DNA of 5,792 nucleotides from Pseudaestuariivita sp. Lineage in GTDB: Bacteria > Pseudomonadota > Alphaproteobacteria > Rhodobacterales > Rhodobacteraceae. The notes beneath the pieces are model-generated. The model searched no databases. It was not told the origin of the DNA and saw only the letters and a list, made by a program, of their open reading frames with translations. This document shows positions 1 through 4,999 of this stretch, piece after piece (the first letter of the stretch is position 1; each line of letters opens with the position of its first letter). A program made the translations under genes and the position numbers. The stretch is from positions 1 to 5,792 of the forward strand of contig JAHDCH010000182.1 of the NCBI GenBank assembly GCA_020629995.1. Direction: 5' to 3'.

Positions 1-54
1 CGGGCGGAAAACGAATCATTGATTCGGGAGGTTACGAAAAAACTTGCCAAGTGA
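1..54 (+). CDS. possible C-terminal tail of an upstream gene (partial)
   Basis: Frame 1 is open from the window edge to a TGA at 52-54 and reads RAENESLIREVTKKLAK, a charged, helix-like tail that would be plausible as a protein C-terminus. Only 17 codons are visible and nothing identifies a family. Third codon positions are poorer in G/C (about half) than in the clear genes here, which argues against it. If real, its stop codon lies inside the left arm of the inverted repeat at 51-82. An open run this short can occur by chance, so this is a weak call. Confidence 0.25.
   Translation, partial: RAENESLIREVTKKLAK
12..26. promoter_or_regulatory. upstream heptamer palindrome, two CGAATCA half-sites
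   Basis: CGAATCA (12-18) and its reverse complement TGATTCG (20-26) form a 15-base palindrome with one central base. Each arm contains a GANTC sequence (13-17 and 21-25). The same heptamer recurs as another inverted pair around the promoter 32-63 bases downstream, which suggests a regulator binding site or a methylation-sensitive control site. The bound protein is unknown. Confidence 0.5.
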
Positions 55-82
55 TTCGCTTTTCCTTTGACGCGCGAATCAC
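51..82. promoter_or_regulatory. inverted repeat straddling the -35 box, candidate operator
   Basis: GTGATTCGC (51-59) and GCGAATCAC (74-82) are perfect 9-base inverted arms separated by 14 bases. They contain the same CGAATCA heptamer as the palindrome at 12-26, and each includes a GANTC site (53-57 and 76-80). The predicted -35 box (67-72) lies in the spacer and the right arm fills the -35/-10 interval, so a bound protein would be expected to interfere with or modulate RNA polymerase. Alternatively, as RNA it could fold as a 9-bp stem behind a possible upstream gene, but no U-tract follows, so a terminator role is less likely. Confidence 0.5.
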
Positions 83-96
83 CTTGCTTCTATATT
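67..96 (+). promoter_or_regulatory. sigma-70-type promoter of the rhodanese/LysM operon
   Basis: TTGACG (67-72) and TATATT (91-96) each match the vegetative consensus at five of six positions and are spaced by 18 bases. Transcription would start near 102-104, leaving a leader of about 70 bases before the ATG at 175. The stretch is distinctly AT-richer than its surroundings. It is the most convincing promoter in the window and sits among the CGAATCA heptamers. Confidence 0.6.
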
Positions 97-174
97 TGGG
101 GTCAAATCCAACGCGTGCCGGGCCTGCCAGCCCAAAACACATCATATGGTACGCCGGATCTGGGGGTCTTGGGC

Positions 175-783
175 ATGAAACACGCGGCATTCGGCGCGCT
201 CTTCGCGATATTCAGCGGCATCACGGCGCAGGCGGACACATCCGCGGTCGCGTCTTTCGTCTTTAACGGGCAGCGCCTCACCATCCATCAGTCCACCGAA
301 GTCAGCGCCGCCAAGGTCCTGCAGTTCGCGGCCCTTCCGGCCAGCTGCGCGGGCGCATGTGTTGCCCCCATGACGGCGGCCCGCGGCGTGCGCACTGTGG
401 GCGAGCTTGACGTGCTGGAGTTCCTGAAGTTCTCGGTCGAGCCGGGCACCGGCCTGATGATCGACGCGCGCCCTCAGGATCAGCGGCGCCTCGGCTTTGT
501 GCCTTCGTCGATCAACATCCCCGTGGCCACCCTGACCACGGCCACGCCCTACCGCACCCAGATCCTCGAGGCTCTGGGCGGCCGCCGCACCGGCGCGGGC
601 TGGGATTTCGCGAATGCCTACGAGCTGATCGTCTACGACACCGGCCCCGGCACGTCGGACGCGGCTGAACTGCTGAGCGAGCTGGTCGCCGTGGGCTATC
701 CTGCATCCAAGCTGATGTTCTACCGCGGCGGGATGCAAACCTGGGCCGGCCTTGGCCTCAGCTTTGCCGAGCCGCAATCATGA
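175..783 (+). CDS. exported rhodanese-like domain protein, catalytic Cys replaced
   Basis: The start at 175 is chosen because it gives a clean signal peptide: a Lys at residue 2, a hydrophobic core at residues 5-17 and an AQA-D cleavage site after residue 20. A G-run at 162-166 can act as ribosome binding site. The frame is open upstream to 67, but that extension would bury the signal peptide. The mature part of this 202-residue protein has a rhodanese fold signature at about residues 75-195: MIDARP (95-100), a GFVPSSINIP strand-turn (107-116), LIVYDTGPGTSD (151-162) at the active-site loop, and YRGGMQTW (183-190). Active rhodaneses carry a catalytic Cys at the start of that loop; here Asp155 appears to occupy it. 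The only cysteines are C58 and C62 (CxxxC), before the domain. It is probably periplasmic and not a classical sulfurtransferase; a binding or scaffold role is inference. It is the first gene of a three-gene operon and overlaps the next by ATGA. Confidence 0.82.
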   Translation: MKHAAFGALFAIFSGITAQADTSAVASFVFNGQRLTIHQSTEVSAAKVLQFAALPASCAGACVAPMTAARGVRTVGELDVLEFLKFSVEPGTGLMIDARPQDQRRLGFVPSSINIPVATLTTATPYRTQILEALGGRRTGAGWDFANAYELIVYDTGPGTSDAAELLSELVAVGYPASKLMFYRGGMQTWAGLGLSFAEPQS

Positions 784-1226
784 CCGGCCCGACGCTCACC
801 ATCACCGGCGCTGCGCCCACGCCGCCGCGCCCCACGATCACCGTCTCGCCCGTTCGGTCCGCGCCTGACGCTCAGGCCAAGACGATCGGCCTTGGCGCGG
901 ATCTTGCGCGCAAACCGGCGATCCCCTCGCGCCGCACCACGGTTCCGATCCTGATCGGCCTCGCCGGGCTGTTCTTTGCCCTCGGCGTCGGTGTGACCCT
1001 CGCCCTGCACCGGCCCGACGTCATCTCTTTTTCGGCGCCCGCGGCCCTGATGTCCGACGGGCTCGACGTCTCGCGCAGCGCCCTTTCGCTGCTGGGTGCC
1101 TCGCCCGCTCAGGCCGCCTCTGCCGCTGACACGCCGCAGACCCTGACCGGATCGATCACCCTTACCGCTGCACAACAAGAGCAGATCGCTCATGTGCTTT
1201 CCCTCGCCGACCGCACGGCCGACTGA
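780..1226 (+). CDS. small single-pass membrane protein, function unknown
   Basis: I do not recognise this 148-residue protein. It has a Pro/Thr-rich N-terminal segment (1-50), a basic RR pair at 51-52, one strong transmembrane helix at about 54-76 (rich in Leu, Gly, Phe), and a C-terminal part (77-148) rich in Ala and Ser that ends in a glutamine-rich amphipathic stretch (AAQQEQIAHVLSLAD). The RR before the helix suggests a cytoplasmic N-terminus and a periplasmic C-terminal region. The start codon overlaps the stop of the rhodanese-like gene (ATGA, 780-783), and no strong ribosome binding site precedes it, which points to translational coupling. GC-rich third positions and placement between two convincing genes support it as real. 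A partner role with the flanking exported proteins is inferred from the operon only. Confidence 0.7.
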   Translation: MTGPTLTITGAAPTPPRPTITVSPVRSAPDAQAKTIGLGADLARKPAIPSRRTTVPILIGLAGLFFALGVGVTLALHRPDVISFSAPAALMSDGLDVSRSALSLLGASPAQAASAADTPQTLTGSITLTAAQQEQIAHVLSLADRTAD

Positions 1227-1232
1227 CGACAC

Positions 1233-1248
1233 AAGGACCCTGGTCATG
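1233..1248 (+). promoter_or_regulatory. ribosome binding site fixing the LysM gene start
   Basis: AAGGA at 1233-1237 lies eight bases before the ATG at 1246. An upstream in-frame ATG at 1192 falls inside the preceding gene and would add 18 residues ahead of the hydrophobic N-terminal segment, so 1246 is preferred. Confidence 0.65.
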
Positions 1249-2049
1249 AGTAAATCCTTCCTTCTCGCCTCCGGCCTCGCCGTTTCCGGCCTGGCATTCT
1301 TTGCCGGCAGCCTCGTCACGCTCAGCATGGTCTCGGGTGGCTCTGCCCCCGAGGCGGATGTGGTCACCCGGGCGGCCACGCCCCAGCTGACCGCTCCTGT
1401 GACCGAACCCACCGTGATCCCCGTGGCCGCGACACCCGAACCTGCCGCCCCTGCGGCCGCTCTCAGCTCTGCCGTGACCGCTGCCGCCCTGGCCGTGCCT
1501 TCTGCGCCCGAGAATTTCGTGCCCAACCTCGACATCATGCAGCAGGCCGCCGCCAACTTCCGCGCCAATGGCGGTGAAGAAACGCTCGACGCCGCGATCA
1601 AGCGGAACGCCGTCAGCGACCTGAACCGCGGGCGGGATGCTTCGGGCATCTACGAACTTCTGTCCAACGCCGCGCGCAACGGCCTGATCGAGGTGCCCCA
1701 GGGCCTGACCACCGCCGATGGCGGCGTCGACACCCGGTCCTTGCTGTTCGACATCGTCAACCGGGCCGTTCAGGAAACCGACGATGGCGCCTCGGCCAAC
1801 CGCGCCGTGATCGCCTCGACCGGCACCACGGCCACCACCGCGCCCGCCTCCGTGGTCACCCCGCCCAAACGCGTGACCACCCAGCAGGTCTACACCGTCG
1901 AGCCGGGCGACAGCCTCGCCTTCATCGCGCTGCAATTCTACGGCTCCACCGGCGAATTCCGCCGCATCTTCAACGCCAACCGCGACAAGCTGTCGAACCC
2001 CGACCGCATCAGCGTGGGCCAGCGCCTCATCATCCCCGTCTCGGGGTAA
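1246..2049 (+). CDS. LysM-domain envelope protein with N-terminal membrane segment
   Basis: This 267-residue protein starts with a hydrophobic segment (residues 4-30) that is a signal anchor or signal peptide without an obvious cleavage site. A low-complexity Ala/Pro/Thr linker (about 35-85) follows, then a more ordered middle region (about 88-185, starting ENFVPNLDIMQQ), a second Thr/Ala linker (188-205), and one C-terminal LysM domain at about 213-265. The LysM domain shows the usual pattern: VYTVEPGDSLAFIALQFYG, then FRRIFNANRD, then a C-terminal VGQRLIIP. LysM domains bind the glycan strands of peptidoglycan, so the protein probably sits in the inner membrane or periplasm and contacts the wall; no enzymatic domain is visible. 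The middle region is not one I can name. It is the last gene of the operon, 19 bases after the membrane-protein gene, and is followed by a strong terminator. Confidence 0.85.
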   Translation: MSKSFLLASGLAVSGLAFFAGSLVTLSMVSGGSAPEADVVTRAATPQLTAPVTEPTVIPVAATPEPAAPAAALSSAVTAAALAVPSAPENFVPNLDIMQQAAANFRANGGEETLDAAIKRNAVSDLNRGRDASGIYELLSNAARNGLIEVPQGLTTADGGVDTRSLLFDIVNRAVQETDDGASANRAVIASTGTTATTAPASVVTPPKRVTTQQVYTVEPGDSLAFIALQFYGSTGEFRRIFNANRDKLSNPDRISVGQRLIIPVSG

Positions 2050-2125
2050 CACCACACCAAGGGGTCCGAGCGGGTCAGCCGCCAGCACCGTACAGAGCAG
2101 AACTGCCGAGCAGACAAACTTTACA

Positions 2126-2149
2126 GGGAGCCTTCGGGCTCCCTTTTTT
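2126..2149 (+). terminator. intrinsic terminator with UUCG loop, end of LysM operon
   Basis: GGGAGCC (2126-2132) and GGCTCCC (2137-2143) make a perfect 7-bp stem closed by a C-UUCG-G tetraloop, followed at once by six T residues (2144-2149). It lies 76 bases after the LysM stop. On the opposite strand the stem is not followed by a U-tract, so it should mainly serve the plus-strand operon and not the convergent zapE gene. Confidence 0.92.
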
Positions 2150-2171
2150 CTGCCCGCCGCGAGGCAGGCTG

Positions 2172-3239
2172 TCAGGCCTGACGAGCATCCCCCCAGCCGT
2201 CCGACATCATCTCTCTCAGCCGGCTCGCCGTGCGTTCAAACTCGAAACTGCCGGTCCCCTCGATATACAGCATCTCGGGCCGCCTTGCCGCGCTTGCGAC
2301 CAGCCGCACCCTGGCCTCGTACAGCGCGTCCACCAGCGTGACAAAGCGCTTGGCCTCGTTGAAATTGCTGCGCCCCAGCTCGGGGATCTCCTCCAGCACC
2401 AGCACGCGCACCGCCTCGGCCACCGCCAGGTAATCCGCCGGCCCCAGCGCCCGCCCGCACAGATCGAAAAACCGCGCTCTCGCGACCCCGTTGTGAAAGG
2501 CGGGCAGCTCCACGTCCCGCCCCTTCACCCGCAGCACCAGCGGCCCCGCCTCGGCCCCGCCGGTCAGGTCTCCCCACACCTGCCGCACTGCCGTGCGCGC
2601 CTCCGGCCCCAGCGGCGTGAAATACACCTCCGCCCCCGACAGCCGGTTCTGCCGATAATCGGTGTCCGAGTTCAGCTCGTGCACCACCATCCGCTCTTCC
2701 AGCAACCGGATGAACGGCACAAACAGATCGCGGTTCAGCCCGTCCTTGTACAGATCCGCCGGCACCCGGTTCGACGTGGTCACCACCACGACCCCCTGCT
2801 CAAACAGCTTCTCGAACAGGCGGCCCACGATCATCGCATCCGCGATGTCCGTGATCTGCATCTCGTCAAAGGCCAGGCACCGCACCTCGCCCGCCACCTT
2901 GTCGGCGACCGGCTGGATCGCGTCCTCGATGCCCTGCTCCCGCGCCTTGGCGATGCCGGTCTGCACCTCCTGCATGAAGGCGTGAAAATGCACCCGCCGC
3001 ACCGGCACCGTCAGCGTGTCCACGAACAGGTCCATCAGCATCGACTTGCCGCGCCCGACGCCGCCCCAGATGTACAGCCCCGGGATCGGGTCGGGCTTTT
3101 TGGCGAACCACCCGCGCTTGACCGGCTCGGCCAGCGCCGCGCGCACCCGCTCCAGCTCGGGCAGGACCGCGCGCTGCACCGGATCGTCCCTCAGCGTGCC
3201 CTCCGCCACCCGGGCGTCATATGTCTCGATGACGTTCAT
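2172..3239 (-). CDS. zapE: AFG1/ZapE-family P-loop ATPase
   Basis: This 355-residue protein is a full-length member of the AFG1-like ATPase family. Bacterial ZapE associates with the FtsZ ring during constriction and stress; the yeast and human relatives are mitochondrial. Visible motifs are a Walker A loop GGVGRGKS (59-66), Walker B CLAFDE (121-126) followed by the family-typical MQITDIADAMI, a sensor-1 region VVTTSN (152-157), then PADLYKDGLNRDLF (160-173), and the conserved C-terminal blocks NFNEAKRFVTLVDALYE (292-308) and FERTASRLREM (334-344). All ATPase residues look intact. The start at 3239 (ATG, MNVIETYDA) matches the short N-terminus usual in the family; an in-frame GTG at 3284 would add 15 residues of unlike sequence. 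The ribosome binding site is weak (ACGGA about 9 bases upstream). The gene stands alone and converges on the LysM operon. I found no convincing promoter in 3240-3340. Confidence 0.93.
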   Translation of the reverse strand: MNVIETYDARVAEGTLRDDPVQRAVLPELERVRAALAEPVKRGWFAKKPDPIPGLYIWGGVGRGKSMLMDLFVDTLTVPVRRVHFHAFMQEVQTGIAKAREQGIEDAIQPVADKVAGEVRCLAFDEMQITDIADAMIVGRLFEKLFEQGVVVVTTSNRVPADLYKDGLNRDLFVPFIRLLEERMVVHELNSDTDYRQNRLSGAEVYFTPLGPEARTAVRQVWGDLTGGAEAGPLVLRVKGRDVELPAFHNGVARARFFDLCGRALGPADYLAVAEAVRVLVLEEIPELGRSNFNEAKRFVTLVDALYEARVRLVASAARRPEMLYIEGTGSFEFERTASRLREMMSDGWGDARQA

Positions 3240-3364
3240 ATCCGCAGTCCGTGACCAACACAGCACAGCGTCGGGCCCTGGCACGGCGATGCAACCGTCG
3301 TTCTAAAGAGCTTTATCCCCGCCACGTCCGATCTCCATATCTTCGATGCGCCCGGCATCGCCAA

Positions 3365-3393
3365 ATCGCCGGGCCTGGGGAGGGCCCGGCGAT
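3365..3393. repeat. perfect 11-bp hairpin abutting repeat copy 1
   Basis: ATCGCCGGGCC (3365-3375) pairs exactly with GGCCCGGCGAT (3383-3393) across a 7-base loop, and it runs directly into the hairpin of repeat copy 1. The left-arm sequence recurs at 3494-3504 before copy 2, where the matching right arm is absent and other hairpins fill the space. No U-tract follows on either strand, so it is not an ordinary intrinsic terminator. Confidence 0.7.
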
Positions 3394-3425
3394 GTGCGGC
3401 GGCCCCGGGGGCCTTGATTCCGCAC
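3391..3425. repeat. structured repeat, copy 1
   Basis: This 35-base unit matches 3544-3578 at 30 positions. It folds as an outer 6-bp stem GTGCGG/CCGCAC (3394-3399 with 3420-3425) and an inner 5-bp stem GGCCC/GGGCC (3401-3405 with 3409-3413), with a one-sided TTGATT bulge (3414-3419). The bulge and adjoining stem base make a GATTC (GANTC) site at 3416-3420. It resembles a REP-like or dispersed intergenic element; whether it recurs in the genome cannot be seen here. Confidence 0.7.
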
Positions 3426-3518
3426 ATGTTCTCTGCCCGCTGGCGTAGCACCTGATCGACGGGCGCGCCAAGCCGTTGCACCCACCCAAGCGCATCGCCG
3501 GGCCGTGGGTGGCCACGT

Positions 3519-3544
3519 CATGTCGGAGACATGCCTCCGGCATG
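3519..3544. repeat. two mutually exclusive hairpins
   Basis: CATGTC (3519-3524) pairs with GACATG (3528-3533), and CATGCC (3530-3535) pairs with GGCATG (3539-3544). Each has a 3-base loop. They share 3530-3533, so only one can form at a time on a single strand. They occupy the segment that sets repeat copy 2 apart from copy 1. Confidence 0.6.
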
Positions 3545-3578
3545 ATGCGCGGCGGCCCCAAGGGCCTTGAGTCCGCGC
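3544..3578. repeat. structured repeat, copy 2
   Basis: This is the second copy, 153 bases after the first. The outer stem is GCGCGG/CCGCGC (3547-3552 with 3573-3578) and the inner stem is GGCCC/GGGCC (3554-3558 with 3562-3566). Relative to copy 1 the second outer-stem pair changes from T-A to C-G on both sides, keeping pairing. The bulge contains GAGTC (3569-3573), so the GANTC site is kept and only its free base differs. Confidence 0.7.
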
Positions 3579-3716
3579 GGGTCAAACCTCAGCCCGGTTG
3601 TCCGCAGAAGGAGGCGAACTGTCCCTGATTCCCCCCATCACAAACCATCATGAACAGACCGCACGCCAAGTGTTGCGTGTTCGCGGGCAATCTGCTCACT
3701 TTCGGGGGTGAAACTT

Positions 3717-3738
3717 GGCAATTTGTACAGAAATTGCC
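3717..3738. promoter_or_regulatory. perfect inverted repeat before the MFS gene, candidate operator
   Basis: GGCAATTT (3717-3724) and AAATTGCC (3731-3738) are exact inverted arms separated by GTACAG. The right end is 19 bases before the MFS start codon. The size and symmetry fit a dimeric repressor site (for example GntR- or TetR-type), and the AT-rich core contrasts with its surroundings. As RNA it would form an 8-bp hairpin just ahead of the ribosome binding site, so a role in translation is also possible. The regulator is unknown and none is encoded in the window. Confidence 0.55.
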
Positions 3739-3743
3739 CCGCC

Positions 3744-3760
3744 AAAGGCCCAAACCCATG
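3744..3760 (+). promoter_or_regulatory. ribosome binding site fixing the MFS start
   Basis: AAAGG (3744-3748) lies nine bases before the ATG at 3758. An in-frame ATG at 3650 would add 36 residues with two Cys and no helix-like character, running through the candidate operator, so the downstream start is preferred. Confidence 0.6.
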
Positions 3761-4999
3761 CAAGACCGCGCCCCCCTGATGACTCCCGTCCTGATCGTGG
3801 GTTGTGTCATCATTCTGGTCTCCTTCGCGATCCGCGCGTCCTTTGGCGTGTTCCAGATTCCAATCGCGGACGAATTCGGCTGGCTGCGCTCCGAATTCTC
3901 CCTCGCCATCGCGATCCAGAACCTCGCATGGGGCATCGGCCAGCCTCTCTTTGGCGCTCTGGCGGAAAAGATCGGCGACAGAAAAGCCATTATTCTCGGG
4001 GCTTTGACCTATGCGGCCGGGCTTGTCGCCTCGTCCTTCGCCATCACGCCCGAAGCGCATCAGGCCTGGAACTGGCTCATCGGGTTCGGCGTCGCAGGCA
4101 CCGGCTTTGGCGTCATCCTCGCCGTTGTCGGGCGCGCCGCCTCGGACGAAAACCGCTCCATGGCGCTGGCCATCACCACCGCCGCAGGCTCGGGCGGGCA
4201 GGTTGTTGGCGCGCCTCTGGCCGAATGGCTGTTAACCTTTCTGCCCTGGCAGCAGGTCTTTGGTGTTTTCGCGTTTTTGATACTCGGGGTCCTGCTTTTG
4301 CTGCCCTTCATGCGCGCCCCCGTCCGCGCCAGCAAACAGGAGATCGAGGAAAGCCTCGGCCAGATCCTCGTCAAAGCCTTCCGCGACCCGTCTTACACAT
4401 TGATATTCCTGGGCTTTTTCTCTTGCGGCTACCAGCTTGCCTTCATCACCGCGCACTTCCCCGCCCTCGTGACCGAGATGTGCGGCCCCATCGCTCCCGG
4501 CGGCATGCTGGATTCCATAGGTATATCAACCACTTCCGCCCTTGGCGCGGTGGCCATCTCGCTGATCGGGCTGGCCAATATCGCGGGCACGCTTCTGGCC
4601 GGCTGGGCGGGCAAGCATTGGCCGAAAAAGTATTTGCTGGCAGGCATTTACACCGGCCGGACCGTGATCGCGGCGCTGTTTTTCATGTTCCCGATCACCC
4701 CCCTCTCGGTGCTGGTGTTTTCGGTCGCCATGGGCTCTCTGTGGCTCGCCACGGTGCCGCTCACCTCGGGCCTCGTCGCCTATATCTACGGCCTGCGCTA
4801 CATGGGTACGCTGTACGGGATTGTCTTCCTCAGCCACCAGCTGGGCAGCTTCCTCGGCGTCTGGCTGGGCGGAAGAATGTATGACATTACAGGGGATTAC
4901 ACGTTGGTCTGGTGGGTAGGCGTCGGGGTCGGAGCCTTCTCGGCCATCGTGCATCTGCCGATCCGCGAACGCCCCCTCGCCGCCCCGGCACCGGCCTAA
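3758..4999 (+). CDS. MFS transporter, monocarboxylate/organic-anion carrier-like
   Basis: This 413-residue protein has the length and hydrophobic pattern of a complete 12-helix major facilitator in the inner membrane. The first helix is about residues 9-30 and ends in FGVFQIPIADEFGW (29-42), a pattern seen in oxalate/formate- and monocarboxylate-type carriers. The loop-2/3 motif A is GALAEKIGDRKA (66-77). A cytoplasmic linker rich in charge lies at about 186-212 between the two six-helix halves. The second half has a degenerate motif A (GWAGKHWPKK, 282-291) and YGIVFLSHQLGSFLGVWLGG (353-372) followed by YDITGDY near the last helices, again typical of that branch. The substrate cannot be read from sequence; a small carboxylate is a family-level guess. 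It uses some codons that are rare in this GC-rich setting (ATA at residues 175, 216, 254 and 256, TTA at 159). It is preceded by a candidate operator and its stop overlaps the convergent hydrolase gene. Confidence 0.88.
   Translation: MQDRAPLMTPVLIVGCVIILVSFAIRASFGVFQIPIADEFGWLRSEFSLAIAIQNLAWGIGQPLFGALAEKIGDRKAIILGALTYAAGLVASSFAITPEAHQAWNWLIGFGVAGTGFGVILAVVGRAASDENRSMALAITTAAGSGGQVVGAPLAEWLLTFLPWQQVFGVFAFLILGVLLLLPFMRAPVRASKQEIEESLGQILVKAFRDPSYTLIFLGFFSCGYQLAFITAHFPALVTEMCGPIAPGGMLDSIGISTTSALGAVAISLIGLANIAGTLLAGWAGKHWPKKYLLAGIYTGRTVIAALFFMFPITPLSVLVFSVAMGSLWLATVPLTSGLVAYIYGLRYMGTLYGIVFLSHQLGSFLGVWLGGRMYDITGDYTLVWWVGVGVGAFSAIVHLPIRERPLAAPAPA

Larger units (their letters stand above)
3240..3757. 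other. long intergenic region rich in inverted and direct repeats
   Basis: About 520 bases between zapE and the MFS gene contain no credible gene. Short open frames exist on both strands but lack ribosome binding sites. Where they cross the two repeat copies, most base differences change the amino acid, so they look non-coding. The region holds two diverged copies of a hairpin repeat (3391-3425, 3544-3578), an 11-bp hairpin (3365-3393), two overlapping 6-bp hairpins (3519-3544), a CACCCAC/GTGGGTG pair (3479-3485 with 3505-3511), and a candidate operator near the right end. It must also carry the divergent promoters for zapE and the MFS gene, but I could not place their boxes with confidence. 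Confidence 0.7.

Noticed and set aside
720..1649. Long minus-strand open frames opposite the rhodanese/LysM operon, including one at 1162-2088
   Set aside because: They are Gly/Arg-rich low-complexity translations opposite genes with signal peptide, membrane helix and LysM motifs.
2050..2125. Possible small RNA or tRNA between the LysM stop and the terminator
   Set aside because: No cloverleaf or promoter is visible; it reads as an ordinary 3' untranslated region.
2171..2182. Perfect 12-base palindrome GTCAGGCCTGAC over the zapE stop codon
   Set aside because: It is short, has no loop or U-tract for termination, and is explained by coding sequence at the C-terminus plus chance.
3240..3284. 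Upstream GTG start for zapE at 3284
   Set aside because: The added 15 residues (including Cys and Trp) do not resemble the family N-terminus, and ATG at 3239 gives the expected beginning.
3365..3578. Direct repeats considered as a CRISPR array
   Set aside because: There are only two diverged copies, no regular spacers and no cas gene in the window.
3313..3585. Minus-strand open frame through the two repeats that shows a repeated peptide pattern (ESRPPGPPHI / DSRPLGPPRI)
   Set aside because: The peptide repeat follows from the DNA repeat with a 153-base (multiple of three) offset. Base differences mostly change residues and there is no ribosome binding site.
3608..3614. AAGGAGG, a perfect Shine-Dalgarno sequence
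   Set aside because: No ATG, GTG or TTG start lies at a usable distance downstream; the in-frame ATG at 3650 is 35 bases away. Treated as an orphan.
3715..4884. Long open frame of 389 codons overlapping the MFS gene in another frame
   Set aside because: It is Arg/His/Pro-rich with no domain pattern and shadows a clear 12-helix transporter; it is a product of high GC content.
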